The notes beneath the pieces were generated by a model, which was not told the origin of the DNA, did not search any database, and worked only from the letters and a program-made list of their open reading frames with translations. The translations under genes and the position numbers were made by a program. Positions 8,003 through 15,486 of a DNA stretch of 21,837 nt are shown one piece after another. Origin of the DNA: a virus; IMG/VR virus record IMGVR_UViG_3300021960_000595, positions 1 through 21,837 of that record. One strand, 5' to 3'. How positions within the stretch are numbered: position 1 is the first letter of the stretch; every line of letters begins with the position of its first letter.

Positions 8003-8088
8003 TTCCACCACCTAATTTTAATACCATTACGGTATACCTGTTTATCTAACACGTCACTAATATATAAATCTAACCAAGCGTCACGCAT
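7993..8088 (-). CDS. Candidate 31-residue microprotein
   Basis: ATG at 8088 follows directly after the TAA of the upstream gene (TAAATG), with a GGGGG run nine to ten bases upstream. The frame ends with TAA at 7995-7993, overlapping the next start by ten bases. It exactly fills the only gap in a cluster where all other genes overlap or abut. The peptide has an N-terminal amphipathic stretch (MRDAWLDLYISDVLDKQ) and a C-terminus rich in tryptophan and basic residues (IRWWKWW), unusual for random sequence in AT-rich DNA. Function unknown; a membrane-interfacial peptide is one guess. Confidence 0.45.
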   Translation of the reverse strand: MRDAWLDLYISDVLDKQVYRNGIKIRWWKWW

Positions 8089-8430
8089 TTATTTTCCCCC
8101 CTTTCCCCAAGTCTTTCCTCTTCCTTTTTGATTACAAGCACCGGGCGTTGGCCTACATTCAGGGTATTCGCTTCTTTTTTCACCTTCTGCTCTTCCACAA
8201 GGTTTGCATTTCTTACGCCCGTTTTTATCCTCACGACAGGTATTGCAATCAATCCATCCACCTGTGCTTCCTTTAGCACCTTTACGACCGAACCAATCTG
8301 AAAGAGATTTCTCAGAAGAAGGCTTCGCAGTTAATTTCTTTCTTTTTTTTCGAGCCTTGCCCGGTTTTCTTGTGCGACCGCGTGACTTCTTTCGCTTGCG
8401 CTTAAGAACTTCCTGCCAATCATCAGTCAT
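8089..8430 (-). CDS. Tagged protein 3: lysine/arginine-rich protein with seven-cysteine domain
   Basis: This 113-residue protein has ATG at 8430, overlapping the previous stop by eight bases (ATGACTGA); a TTG nine codons upstream is a poorer start. It begins MTDDWQEVLK, continues with a very basic stretch (residues 11-36, mostly K and R), and ends in a domain with LSDWFGRKGAKGSTGGW, then CNTC, KKCKPCGR, YPECRPTPGACNQKG and GKTWGKGG. That domain is a type I recall from uncharacterised marine virus proteins (perhaps DUF5872; unverified), and its spaced cysteines suggest metal binding. Charge and size suggest a nucleic-acid-binding protein. Confidence 0.78.
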   Translation of the reverse strand: MTDDWQEVLKRKRKKSRGRTRKPGKARKKRKKLTAKPSSEKSLSDWFGRKGAKGSTGGWIDCNTCREDKNGRKKCKPCGRAEGEKRSEYPECRPTPGACNQKGRGKTWGKGGK

Positions 8431-8620
8431 TTGAATTACCCCAGTTATCTGCACCAACTTTACGACATTGAACTAAAGCACCGGAAGCATAGGCCGAGGG
8501 CCACTTTTTATATCTACTCTTAACTTTGTAATAACAAGCATCGCGCTTTACATTCTTTTTCTGTTTCTTACGGCGGGCTTTCTTTTTATTAGCCTTAAGC
8601 ATTTCCCACCATTCATCCAT
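8423..8620 (-). CDS. Tagged protein 2: very basic small protein with marine-virus-type domain
   Basis: This 65-residue protein starts with ATG at 8620 behind GTGAT, which contains the previous stop. It begins MDEWWEMLK, followed by a lysine/arginine block (residues 9-25), then ACYYKVKSRYKKWPSAYASG and ALVQCRKVGADNWGN. The last 40 residues match from memory a short domain widespread in marine phage proteins of unknown role. With about a third K/R residues it is a candidate for binding packaged DNA, as T4 internal proteins do. This is inference from charge and tag only. Confidence 0.78.
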   Translation of the reverse strand: MDEWWEMLKANKKKARRKKQKKNVKRDACYYKVKSRYKKWPSAYASGALVQCRKVGADNWGNSND

Positions 8621-8624
8621 AAAA

Positions 8625-8996
8625 TCACAACCAAGTATTTAAGTCACCAAGGATTTTATGTTGTTCCATAATATCCTTGTAATATTTATCATTTTGTTTT
8701 CCGGCTCTAACAATAGCAATCGCGCACTTATCAACGAATAATTTTAATTGTTTACACGATAATTTACTAACCATTTCTCTATCTTCTCTTGTAAATTTCT
8801 CTAAACCCTTAATATGTAAATTATGCAGGTTGCTACGGACTACAAGATTAGCCCTTGCACATACATTTCTATAACCGGGGTCGTCATTTGGAACAATCTT
8901 ATCCGCATTTTCGATTGTATCGAGTAAGATATATTCATCAGTTTCTACAACAATTTCACCTTCTCTAGGTTTAAATTTAAGAATATCTTTCCACAT
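8625..8996 (-). CDS. Tagged protein 1: unknown 123-residue protein, MWKDILK N-terminus
   Basis: ATG at 8996 lies four bases after the stop of the connector gene, with GTGAT overlapping that stop. The N-terminus MWKDILK carries the tag with no residues between Met and Trp. The body starts with short strands (GEIVVETDEYILLDTIENAD) and continues as helices with three cysteines (VCARANLVV, LSCKQLKLFVDKCAIAIV). There are no membrane segments or known motifs. It is the first of six annotated consecutive tagged genes and lies right after the head-tail connector candidate. Confidence 0.75.
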   Translation of the reverse strand: MWKDILKFKPREGEIVVETDEYILLDTIENADKIVPNDDPGYRNVCARANLVVRSNLHNLHIKGLEKFTREDREMVSKLSCKQLKLFVDKCAIAIVRAGKQNDKYYKDIMEQHKILGDLNTWL

Positions 8997-9000
8997 AATA

Positions 9001-10089
9001 TCACATCCCGTCTAGGTAATACATCACACGTTTCTTCAACTTTAAAATCTTATCTACGTCAGCCTTATATGAGTCATATTTACTCTTAAGGTCAATGCCT
9101 GATTGACTTCCTCCGGCATCTAATAACGTGTAAGAATCATCCGAAGCAATTAATTCACAACAGACCAATTTAGTAGCCGCGTCTTCAATAACTGCGGGGA
9201 CTGTAATATTCCCATATTTATATGTAGCCTTTACAGAATGTTTTAATCTTAACGGGTATTCTGAACGGAAGAAAATATCGCCCGATGGTTTCATATCCCA
9301 CCAATCCTGTGTTCGTGAATATTCTTCTTTATCTGTAAATGGTGTAACAATAGTGCTACTCGATGAAGAAGAAATAGTGCAATTTGTTCCATCACTACCC
9401 GGAAGTAAAGATACAATAGTAACTGTATCATCATCTTCTAAATTAGCATAGAAAAATTTTGAAATATTATAATTATTTGTTATATCCTTTAAGGCTTTAC
9501 TTTGTGTAGCACCTGTAAATTCAGCAGTTACAGTAGGAGCCTGTTCATTAATAAGATAACATAATTCTTGAGCGGCAGTTCTTTTTCCCCATATAATATT
9601 ATACTCATTTTCAAAACTACCTGTCCCACCAGTTAATTCCCAAGTCCTTGCTGATTCATTCCCAGCAGTTAAGGTAATAATACCCGCATCAGTAAAATCG
9701 TTAAACTTAACAGTAGCAACTGCTGAGGCTAAATCCCTATAACGGTCCCCATCCCATACGGCTAATCTGATAATCTTACGAATGTATTCATTGTGTAGTC
9801 GGATTTTTCCAACGTATTCATCTCGATAGAATCCTGATGCGTCATAGAAAAAATCGTGAAATTCATTTTCAACTAAATTATCACGCCAAGAATCATTAGC
9901 CATTTCATCAATGTAGTCTTCACATCTGCGAATAAGGTCACCCACTTCTGCTAATGTGGGTGAGGTATCAGCAGTAAAATCAGAAATACCCAATAACGCG
10001 GCAACCTTAACTGCGGTTGTATAAGAACCCACCCCACTTGTATAATTCACTATTTGAAGGGGTGCATCCGAGGCAGTTACAATTTTCAT
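9001..10089 (-). CDS. Putative head-tail connector / adaptor protein
   Basis: This 362-residue protein starts with ATG at 10089, overlapping the upstream stop as TGATG, with GGTGGTG before it; the in-frame TTG one codon earlier is less likely. The N-terminal part is helical (LAEVGDLIRRCEDYIDEMAN) and the C-terminal part is again helical (PAVIEDAATKLVCCELIA, then KYDSYKADVDKILKLKKRV). Between them lies a beta-rich insertion (about 130-265). Helices at both ends forming one bundle is the layout of gp6-type connectors that bind under the portal, and the C-terminal lysine-rich helix is typical. The long beta insertion is unusual. It lies after the capsid block and before tail completion genes, as expected. 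Confidence 0.65.
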   Translation of the reverse strand: MKIVTASDAPLQIVNYTSGVGSYTTAVKVAALLGISDFTADTSPTLAEVGDLIRRCEDYIDEMANDSWRDNLVENEFHDFFYDASGFYRDEYVGKIRLHNEYIRKIIRLAVWDGDRYRDLASAVATVKFNDFTDAGIITLTAGNESARTWELTGGTGSFENEYNIIWGKRTAAQELCYLINEQAPTVTAEFTGATQSKALKDITNNYNISKFFYANLEDDDTVTIVSLLPGSDGTNCTISSSSSSTIVTPFTDKEEYSRTQDWWDMKPSGDIFFRSEYPLRLKHSVKATYKYGNITVPAVIEDAATKLVCCELIASDDSYTLLDAGGSQSGIDLKSKYDSYKADVDKILKLKKRVMYYLDGM

Positions 10090-12944
10090 CAAACACCACC
10101 AACTGCTTCTCTTAAGGTTGATAATCTAGCCATTAGTCCGTCTGCTTGAGTTTTAGCAGTTCTATCAATAGCCTTTTGACTAGCGGTAAACCTAAAAGTT
10201 TTCTTTTCTCCTGTTTCGGGGTCCTGTCTAATTCCCGTAGACGCTCCTATTCTTGTCCCACCTGTAAGTGTTTTCTTACCCGTAAGTCCTCTCAAACCCA
10301 TTGTGGGGTTAATTGAACCCGTCTTTACAAAGGTTAATTTAAGGGTAATATCAGTAGTCCTTTTTTCTTTTCCAACAGTAGAAGAAACGTCTGTTTCTAT
10401 TGATATTCTTCCATATACCTTAGGGTCAGAAAGTGGGGTTCCATATGTTTCGTTTGCAATTCCCTTAATAATAGATTCGTAAATTTGTCTATCATAATCA
10501 CTTAATGTAGTTAAATCTACACCTTCAATTAAATACCCTATTACGTTTTCTACATCTTCCATACCTGAATCAATTAAGTCTTCAGTTAAAACATCTGAAA
10601 ATTCTTGTTCGATTTCTAATCTAAATTTAGTAGCGTTGTTTGCAGTTAATTTATCTCTATGATTTTTGTTTCCATAAGTTCTTTTTAATCCATCAAGAAC
10701 ATTTTTAAGAGAACTTCTTTTAACTCCTTTATTGGAACCACTTTCCATCCTCAAATTAGAATCATAAAAATTATAAATAGCCTTAATAATTCTATTAGCA
10801 TCATCAACATTAGGTGGAGAAACATTGATAGTTCTAGCAAATCTCTTAATAGCAGATGCGGCCCTATCTAAGTTATTTGTGTTTTTCCTAATATCTTTAA
10901 TTTTTTCATAAGAACCGTCATTATCACGATGGGTTTCTACCAATGATAAGATATAATCTTGCATTAAGTTAACCTTGTCTACTGCTTCTGCAATCTGTGT
11001 TTTGAAGTTATCACCTTCTTCAGTAGATTCTGTGCTAGAAAGTAACCTTTCTACTGCTTGAGCACTAAGGTCATTTAATAATTCATCCATGCTAAGACCC
11101 GCATCAGTAATAGCCTCTTTTAAATCTGCATAAATATCTCTAATATTATTTGTCTTATTACCTTTTTTATCTTTATAAACAGTAAATAATTGATAATCTC
11201 TTAATGAATCTTCTCTATCTTCTTCTTCTTCTTCTTCATCTTTACTAGAATCTTCAAAAGACGCAATATCCTTTTCTTCTTCTTTTCTATATTTTTCTAA
11301 TTTTTTCACAGCACTACCTGTAATATCTGTATTAGATAGTTGTTTTGTAAACTCATTAAAAGCCTCCTTAGCATCAGTATCTTCAATGAAGGCATATTGT
11401 TTTAACCCCTTTAATGAATCGTATAATTCTAATTTAACAGGGTCAATATCAATTTCAGGAAGATTAATTTCATAAGGACCAAATACCCTGCTAGCCCTTG
11501 AAGATTCATCAACAACGTCAAAACCTACCCCCCTATCTCTATAAAAATCTGCACCCCAATTCCATTCACCCTTAAAATTACTATTTAAATTAGCAAGCAT
11601 TCTTGGGACTACTAATGATTCGTAAGTTTTTTTATCTAAGGGTGTGGATAAGACTTCATCAACGGAAACGTCCTTTGTTCCTTCATTGTCCACCCCTTCA
11701 TATGCAGGACTTGCTTTTCCAAAATTAACTTCTTCTAAAATTTTAAACAAGGCATCTGCTTTAATATCTTCTCTAAGTTTATCAAGCATTTCATTTCCTG
11801 TGCCTTGTTTTAATCTTTTTCTAAAAAGAGAAATATTTTTCTTATATACTTCTTGGAAATTTTTAACGAAAGAATCCGGTGTATGGCGTAGTAAAATAGA
11901 ATAAAATCGTGCAAGGGGTTCATCACCTAATGGGGCTCTGATATTTAATTCGTATTCTCTATCAGCATTTTTTCCTTCAAAATCATAATTTCCCATATCT
12001 ACATTTTCTGCAAAACCCGCTTCCTTTAAAGCAGATAAACCATCTAGGTCTAATTTCAATTCAAATTGATAATGTTCTTCTTTGGGAATAACAAAGGGGT
12101 GAAATTTATAACCTGAAAAATTAACCTCGAAATCAAATAACACCATAAAAGCAGTTATTCTAGAATGCCGGTCGCTCATAACCCTTCTAAAAACATTTTC
12201 GATATTATCTTTTATTTTTTCAAAATAAACTTCAGCAGTTTTGTATCCCCTTTCTTTAAGAATTGTTGATACCATTCGCCTTAAATTTTCATTTTTATCT
12301 AATTCTTCTTGAGTGCTAGTTTTAGGGTCCAAGAACTTTAGACCAATAGATGCAATTAAAGCACCAAAAGACGTTTTAGGAGCCTTTTCAGAAAATAAAC
12401 TATTAACAGTTAAATCAGCAATTGTCTTTTGAAATTCATCGCTATTGATATCAACACCCATATAGAGAGGGGTTATATCACCTTTTAATACATCACCTAA
12501 AGTTAATTTATCGTATCTCTCCTGCATATCAGGAGTCCTCATAATAGCGGGTAGGCCATCGGAATTAATTTCCTTAAGGAGAGGAATAACATCGGAAACC
12601 TTAGCCCCTAATAAATCTCTAAACGCGGCTACGTTGATTCTATCAAACTCAGCATCGTTATATCCTTCAAAGGGAATAGGGTCATTGTGGTCTGTTGCTA
12701 ACCATGTGGGGAATGCTCGAATGAATTGTCTGTTTTTAGAAGAAGGAAAATCAACTTCGTTAATAAAAGCATACATTAAGAATTTAGCATCCTGTGTTGT
12801 ATATTGCCCGTCCCTTTCAGGTGAAAATAAATCATCTTCAATAGGCAATTTAACTTCTTCTGAAGAAACACCTTCTTGGTTTTCCCTACCCTGTTCTCTT
12901 TGGATTCCGGTAGTTACTCTTGGGATTTTTGGAACACGAACCAT
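10089..12944 (-). CDS. Large (951-residue) virion-associated candidate of unknown function
   Basis: ATG at 12944 follows GAGGTGAT overlapping the stop of the 99-residue gene. The N-terminus is basic and disordered (MVRVPKIPRV, IQREQGRENQEGVSSEE). The middle is helical and charged, with an acidic low-complexity block near residues 565-580 encoded by a GAA triplet run. The C-terminal 120 residues include strands (YGRISIETDVSS, TDITLKLTFVK) and a glycine/threonine-rich basic stretch (LRGLTGKKTLTGGTRIGAST). I see no enzyme motif and no transmembrane segment. It is the longest gene in the window and sits between head and connector genes. Its size and place suggest an internal or injected virion protein or a scaffold-like factor, but this is a guess. 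Confidence 0.8.
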   Translation of the reverse strand: MVRVPKIPRVTTGIQREQGRENQEGVSSEEVKLPIEDDLFSPERDGQYTTQDAKFLMYAFINEVDFPSSKNRQFIRAFPTWLATDHNDPIPFEGYNDAEFDRINVAAFRDLLGAKVSDVIPLLKEINSDGLPAIMRTPDMQERYDKLTLGDVLKGDITPLYMGVDINSDEFQKTIADLTVNSLFSEKAPKTSFGALIASIGLKFLDPKTSTQEELDKNENLRRMVSTILKERGYKTAEVYFEKIKDNIENVFRRVMSDRHSRITAFMVLFDFEVNFSGYKFHPFVIPKEEHYQFELKLDLDGLSALKEAGFAENVDMGNYDFEGKNADREYELNIRAPLGDEPLARFYSILLRHTPDSFVKNFQEVYKKNISLFRKRLKQGTGNEMLDKLREDIKADALFKILEEVNFGKASPAYEGVDNEGTKDVSVDEVLSTPLDKKTYESLVVPRMLANLNSNFKGEWNWGADFYRDRGVGFDVVDESSRASRVFGPYEINLPEIDIDPVKLELYDSLKGLKQYAFIEDTDAKEAFNEFTKQLSNTDITGSAVKKLEKYRKEEEKDIASFEDSSKDEEEEEEDREDSLRDYQLFTVYKDKKGNKTNNIRDIYADLKEAITDAGLSMDELLNDLSAQAVERLLSSTESTEEGDNFKTQIAEAVDKVNLMQDYILSLVETHRDNDGSYEKIKDIRKNTNNLDRAASAIKRFARTINVSPPNVDDANRIIKAIYNFYDSNLRMESGSNKGVKRSSLKNVLDGLKRTYGNKNHRDKLTANNATKFRLEIEQEFSDVLTEDLIDSGMEDVENVIGYLIEGVDLTTLSDYDRQIYESIIKGIANETYGTPLSDPKVYGRISIETDVSSTVGKEKRTTDITLKLTFVKTGSINPTMGLRGLTGKKTLTGGTRIGASTGIRQDPETGEKKTFRFTASQKAIDRTAKTQADGLMARLSTLREAVGGV

Positions 12945-12955
12945 TAGCCATCACC

Positions 12956-13255
12956 TCAATTGTGAATGACGTAAACTGTAAGTCCTTGTGTGAAATCAGT
13001 AGATTTAACCGTGAGGCCATTTCTAACAATTACCTTATATCCGCGATAATCTTCACTACTTTCTAACGATGTATCTGATACCACAAAGGTAGCAATATCA
13101 TTAGTAGCGTCAGCAGAACCTACTGTGTTAGCATCGTGAATACTAATGCTTTCAAGTCCGGTTCCGCCACCATCGCAATAAATAATAATTCCTTCCCAAG
13201 TTCCACCAATGTTTGAAACGGTTGTATTTTCTGTAATCTTTGTAATCCTATGCAT
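12956..13255 (-). CDS. Small beta-rich structural protein, possible capsid decoration
   Basis: This 99-residue protein has ATG at 13255 and a strong GGAGG nine bases upstream. It appears to be all beta: GGTWEGIIIYCDGGGTG, then alternating strands (ATFVVSDTS, YKVIVRNGLTVKS, GLTVYVIHN). It has its own candidate promoter in the gap before it, implying higher or separate expression, which would suit an abundant outer capsid or neck protein. No family is recognised. A trimeric cement protein or head fibre base are the likeliest alternatives. Confidence 0.65.
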   Translation of the reverse strand: MHRITKITENTTVSNIGGTWEGIIIYCDGGGTGLESISIHDANTVGSADATNDIATFVVSDTSLESSEDYRGYKVIVRNGLTVKSTDFTQGLTVYVIHN

Positions 13256-13304
13256 GGCTAAAGCCTCCTATAACAACGTTAAGGTCGAAGAGGTATTTAA
13301 GGTT
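13256..13304 (-). promoter_or_regulatory. Candidate archaeal promoter before the 99-residue gene
   Basis: This 49-base gap begins right after the stop of the upstream gene. It reads AACCTTAAATACC at 13304-13292, a BRE-plus-TATA-like element whose first base is 49 bases from the ATG. The gap before the protease gene has AACCTTTATATAG at 50 bases from its ATG. The Shine-Dalgarno GGAGG follows. The shared sequence and spacing make chance less likely. Confidence 0.45.
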
Positions 13305-13622
13305 TTACTCTTCTTCGCCTACTGCTAATGAAAGAAGTGCGGCCTTTGTATCAGTTAGTTTAAAACTAATACCAAGACCGTTAAGGTAAGATTGCAATTC
13401 TTTCTTAGTCATATCTTCGAGGGAAGGCTCCGAAGGGGAGTCCTCCACTACGGCAGTTTCTTCAACCACCGGAGCAGATTTTTCCCCTTCGGAAACCAAC
13501 TCAAATCTGTTGCGAAGGAATACATCAACATGGCGTTCAGGAATATCGTATTCACGGTTTCCACCGTAACGACGACCCATAACTTCTCGGGTTCCACCTG
13601 ATTTGTTAATCATTCGCACCAT
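13305..13622 (-). CDS. Small head-module protein with C-terminal HeH/LEM-like domain
   Basis: This 105-residue protein has ATG at 13622, five bases after GAGGTGAT. The N-terminal 45 residues are basic (REVMGRRYGGNREYDIPERH), followed by an acidic, proline-containing linker, then a C-terminal helix-extended loop-helix motif (MTKKELQSYLNGLGISFKL then TKAALLSLA). Such HeH/LEM or Rho-N-like mini-domains occur in small proteins of phage head modules and may bind DNA or protein. The two-part layout suggests an adaptor between capsid or connector and another component. Role inferred from location downstream of the capsid gene. Confidence 0.65.
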   Translation of the reverse strand: MVRMINKSGGTREVMGRRYGGNREYDIPERHVDVFLRNRFELVSEGEKSAPVVEETAVVEDSPSEPSLEDMTKKELQSYLNGLGISFKLTDTKAALLSLAVGEEE

Positions 13623-13633
13623 CCTAAATCACC

Positions 13634-14212
13634 TCAAATTCCGTAAACTCGTAGTCTAACTGTTCCTAAATCAGCATCATTAGAAGCAGGAACACCGGCT
13701 CCGTTAGCGGCATGTAATTCAACATATGTTTGACCGCCGGATAAACCACCACTTGTGGTTTTAACGCCAAATGTGCTACCATCTGTTTCTTGACCTGTGA
13801 TGAAAACAGTATTAATTACTCTTAAACCAAATTCGCTAGCAAGTAACAATTCGTATGTTGGACGAACAGTAATAGCATCGCCGGTTTCGTCACCGGCTAC
13901 TGCACTTAAGGTCAACACACTTCCAATTGCACCTACACCGCTAATAGCAGTAATTGTAACTGTTCCGTCATTTGTTGCACTTTCTGTATCGCTAATAGTA
14001 ATGGATTGCCCAACCTTTAGGGAAGGGAAATCAGTAAGATTAGCAACAGTTAGGGTAAACGTATTAGCGGCGGCTACAAATGTTCCTGTAAATGCTACAT
14101 CGGTTCTAAACTCAGTAATATCTACTGCCGCATCAACGTAATACTCATGTCCTTTAACCTGACGCTTTGCTACACCGTGATGGTCGGAAAGAATTGTTGT
14201 AGTGTGGGTCAA
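13634..14212 (-). CDS. Putative capsid decoration or head-fibre protein
   Basis: This 192-residue protein is rich in Thr, Ser, Ala and Gly. It starts with TTG at 14212, six bases after GAGGTG; no ATG or GTG start fits the ribosome site, since the nearby GTG is followed by a stop. The middle part (about 37-118) looks like a beta-sandwich module (TFTLTVANLTDF, LKVGQSITISDTES, GTVTITAIS). The C-terminal part is also beta (TYVELHAANG, LGTVRLRVYGI). Directly following the major capsid gene, it is a natural candidate for the decoration or cement protein. The central module is not unlike the extra beta module of the tail tube protein. Confidence 0.65.
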   Translation of the reverse strand: MTHTTTILSDHHGVAKRQVKGHEYYVDAAVDITEFRTDVAFTGTFVAAANTFTLTVANLTDFPSLKVGQSITISDTESATNDGTVTITAISGVGAIGSVLTLSAVAGDETGDAITVRPTYELLLASEFGLRVINTVFITGQETDGSTFGVKTTSGGLSGGQTYVELHAANGAGVPASNDADLGTVRLRVYGI

Positions 14213-14222
14213 TTAAAACACC

Positions 14223-15476
14223 TCACTCCAAATCAATAATCTTGCCTTGTCCACGGAAGTAAGTGCACATTGTTTCGCCAATGGTTCGGTAAAGTCCACG
14301 GTGTCCGAGTTTGCCGTGGCCGAATACATCAGCACCAACGCCACCCTCGAAATACTCGGTTGGCTTTAAGGTGCAAAGGAACAAGTGGTCGGTGTCTAGA
14401 ACCAACATATCACTTAGACCTGTGCGGCCAGACTTCGGCATATCCTTTGTGGGGATAATTGGGATGTCGTGGTATGTTGCAACACGGAAACCTACTTGGC
14501 GACCTTCAACACCCTTGATACCTGCGTGGGACGGAACGATTTCCGAGCGACCCATGAAACGTTCTTGGGCTTGGAGTAATTCACCGAGAACCTGAATGGT
14601 GTCGTAGCCGGTTAGAATTACCTTAGGTTCAGCACCGCGAGCCATTAAGTCACGGAGCATTGTGTTTAGAATGTTCACAGTTAATGCACGGTCTGTTCCA
14701 CCGTTTTCATCAACGAGAGATTCTAAGTGTTCAGCACCAGTCGAAGCACGGGTAGAACCGTAAAGGTTTAGGGAGTTTGTAAATAGACCATTTAACTCAT
14801 CGAAGTTGGAAATAATCTGATACAAAGAGGTTAAACCTTGTAGGGGGTTTCCGGTTGATAGACCACGGTAGGTGGAGTCTGCTAGACCATCGGTTGAGTG
14901 AAGGTCAGTTAGCACCATCTTGTTCATAGATTCAGCGTGAGAAATACCGACTTCTTCGCGGTAGTTTCGCATAAGGTCGCCAATGCCGTCGTCAAGACCA
15001 GCCATCAATTGTGCAATTTCCGAAACTTCGAAAGAGTGTGCAATTGTCTTGGGCGAAACGCTGAGAACATCGTATTCGGGACGGACGTTTAGAATGGTCG
15101 AAAGAGATTCGTTCTCATCAACACCACCAAGACCCAAAGAGGACTCGTAGCCTGTTCCGCTAACATCGAAAGCGAAGGTATCACCGCCACCACCGATTGC
15201 ACGTTCCTTTAGGATTCTCCAACCCGAGGACTTCCAAGGCTTCTTGGGAAGCATGGAAAGTGCGTTAATTTCACGGTTAATCATAGACCATACTTTTTGT
15301 CCGTAAACAAGGTTGTATAGTGCGGGAACATCAGCCGCGCCGGTTTGTGCGCCGTCGTGTGTTGTGTGAATCCCTTCTGTGATTACCTCTGTATATGCTT
15401 TGCTAATGCGGCCATTGTCGCCAAGACCGTAAGTAGCGCGTTCTAAGTCTGCAATTGTATTAAAATATCCTGTCAT
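14223..15476 (-). CDS. Major capsid protein, HK97 fold
   Basis: This 417-residue protein is chosen to start at ATG 15476, because the in-frame GTG nine bases upstream is part of the GAGGTGA ribosome site. The N-terminal arm is short (about 45 residues) before VPALYNLVYGQKVWSMINRE, a segment typical of HK97-fold capsid proteins of archaeal and other tailed viruses. Later signatures are the long spine-helix region (about 150-190), the A-domain segment PKVILTGYDTIQVL, and the C-terminal strands DIPIIPTKDMP and SDMLVLDTDHLFLCTL. No large N-terminal delta domain is present, consistent with a separate scaffold encoded just upstream. Base composition is richer in G+C than its neighbours, as expected for a very highly expressed gene. 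Confidence 0.92.
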   Translation of the reverse strand: MTGYFNTIADLERATYGLGDNGRISKAYTEVITEGIHTTHDGAQTGAADVPALYNLVYGQKVWSMINREINALSMLPKKPWKSSGWRILKERAIGGGGDTFAFDVSGTGYESSLGLGGVDENESLSTILNVRPEYDVLSVSPKTIAHSFEVSEIAQLMAGLDDGIGDLMRNYREEVGISHAESMNKMVLTDLHSTDGLADSTYRGLSTGNPLQGLTSLYQIISNFDELNGLFTNSLNLYGSTRASTGAEHLESLVDENGGTDRALTVNILNTMLRDLMARGAEPKVILTGYDTIQVLGELLQAQERFMGRSEIVPSHAGIKGVEGRQVGFRVATYHDIPIIPTKDMPKSGRTGLSDMLVLDTDHLFLCTLKPTEYFEGGVGADVFGHGKLGHRGLYRTIGETMCTYFRGQGKIIDLE

Positions 15477-15486
15477 TTTTTTCACC

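Noticed and set aside
8070-8279. Minus-strand 69-codon frame overlapping the third tagged gene
   Set aside because: It lies in a shifted frame of the cysteine-rich gene, which has a better start, a meaningful domain and correct operon spacing.
11214-11240. GAA/TTC triplet run as a regulatory repeat
   Set aside because: It is short and in frame, simply encoding an acidic patch in the 951-residue protein.
13797-14141. Plus-strand open frame of 114 codons opposite the decoration candidate
   Set aside because: It lies wholly inside a well-supported minus-strand gene, has no ribosome site, and its product has the low-complexity look of an antisense shadow. The same holds for the other plus-strand frames in the window.
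15474-15485. GTG start three codons upstream for the major capsid protein
   Set aside because: The GTG is part of the GAGGTGA ribosome site that serves the ATG at 15476, so it cannot be the start itself.
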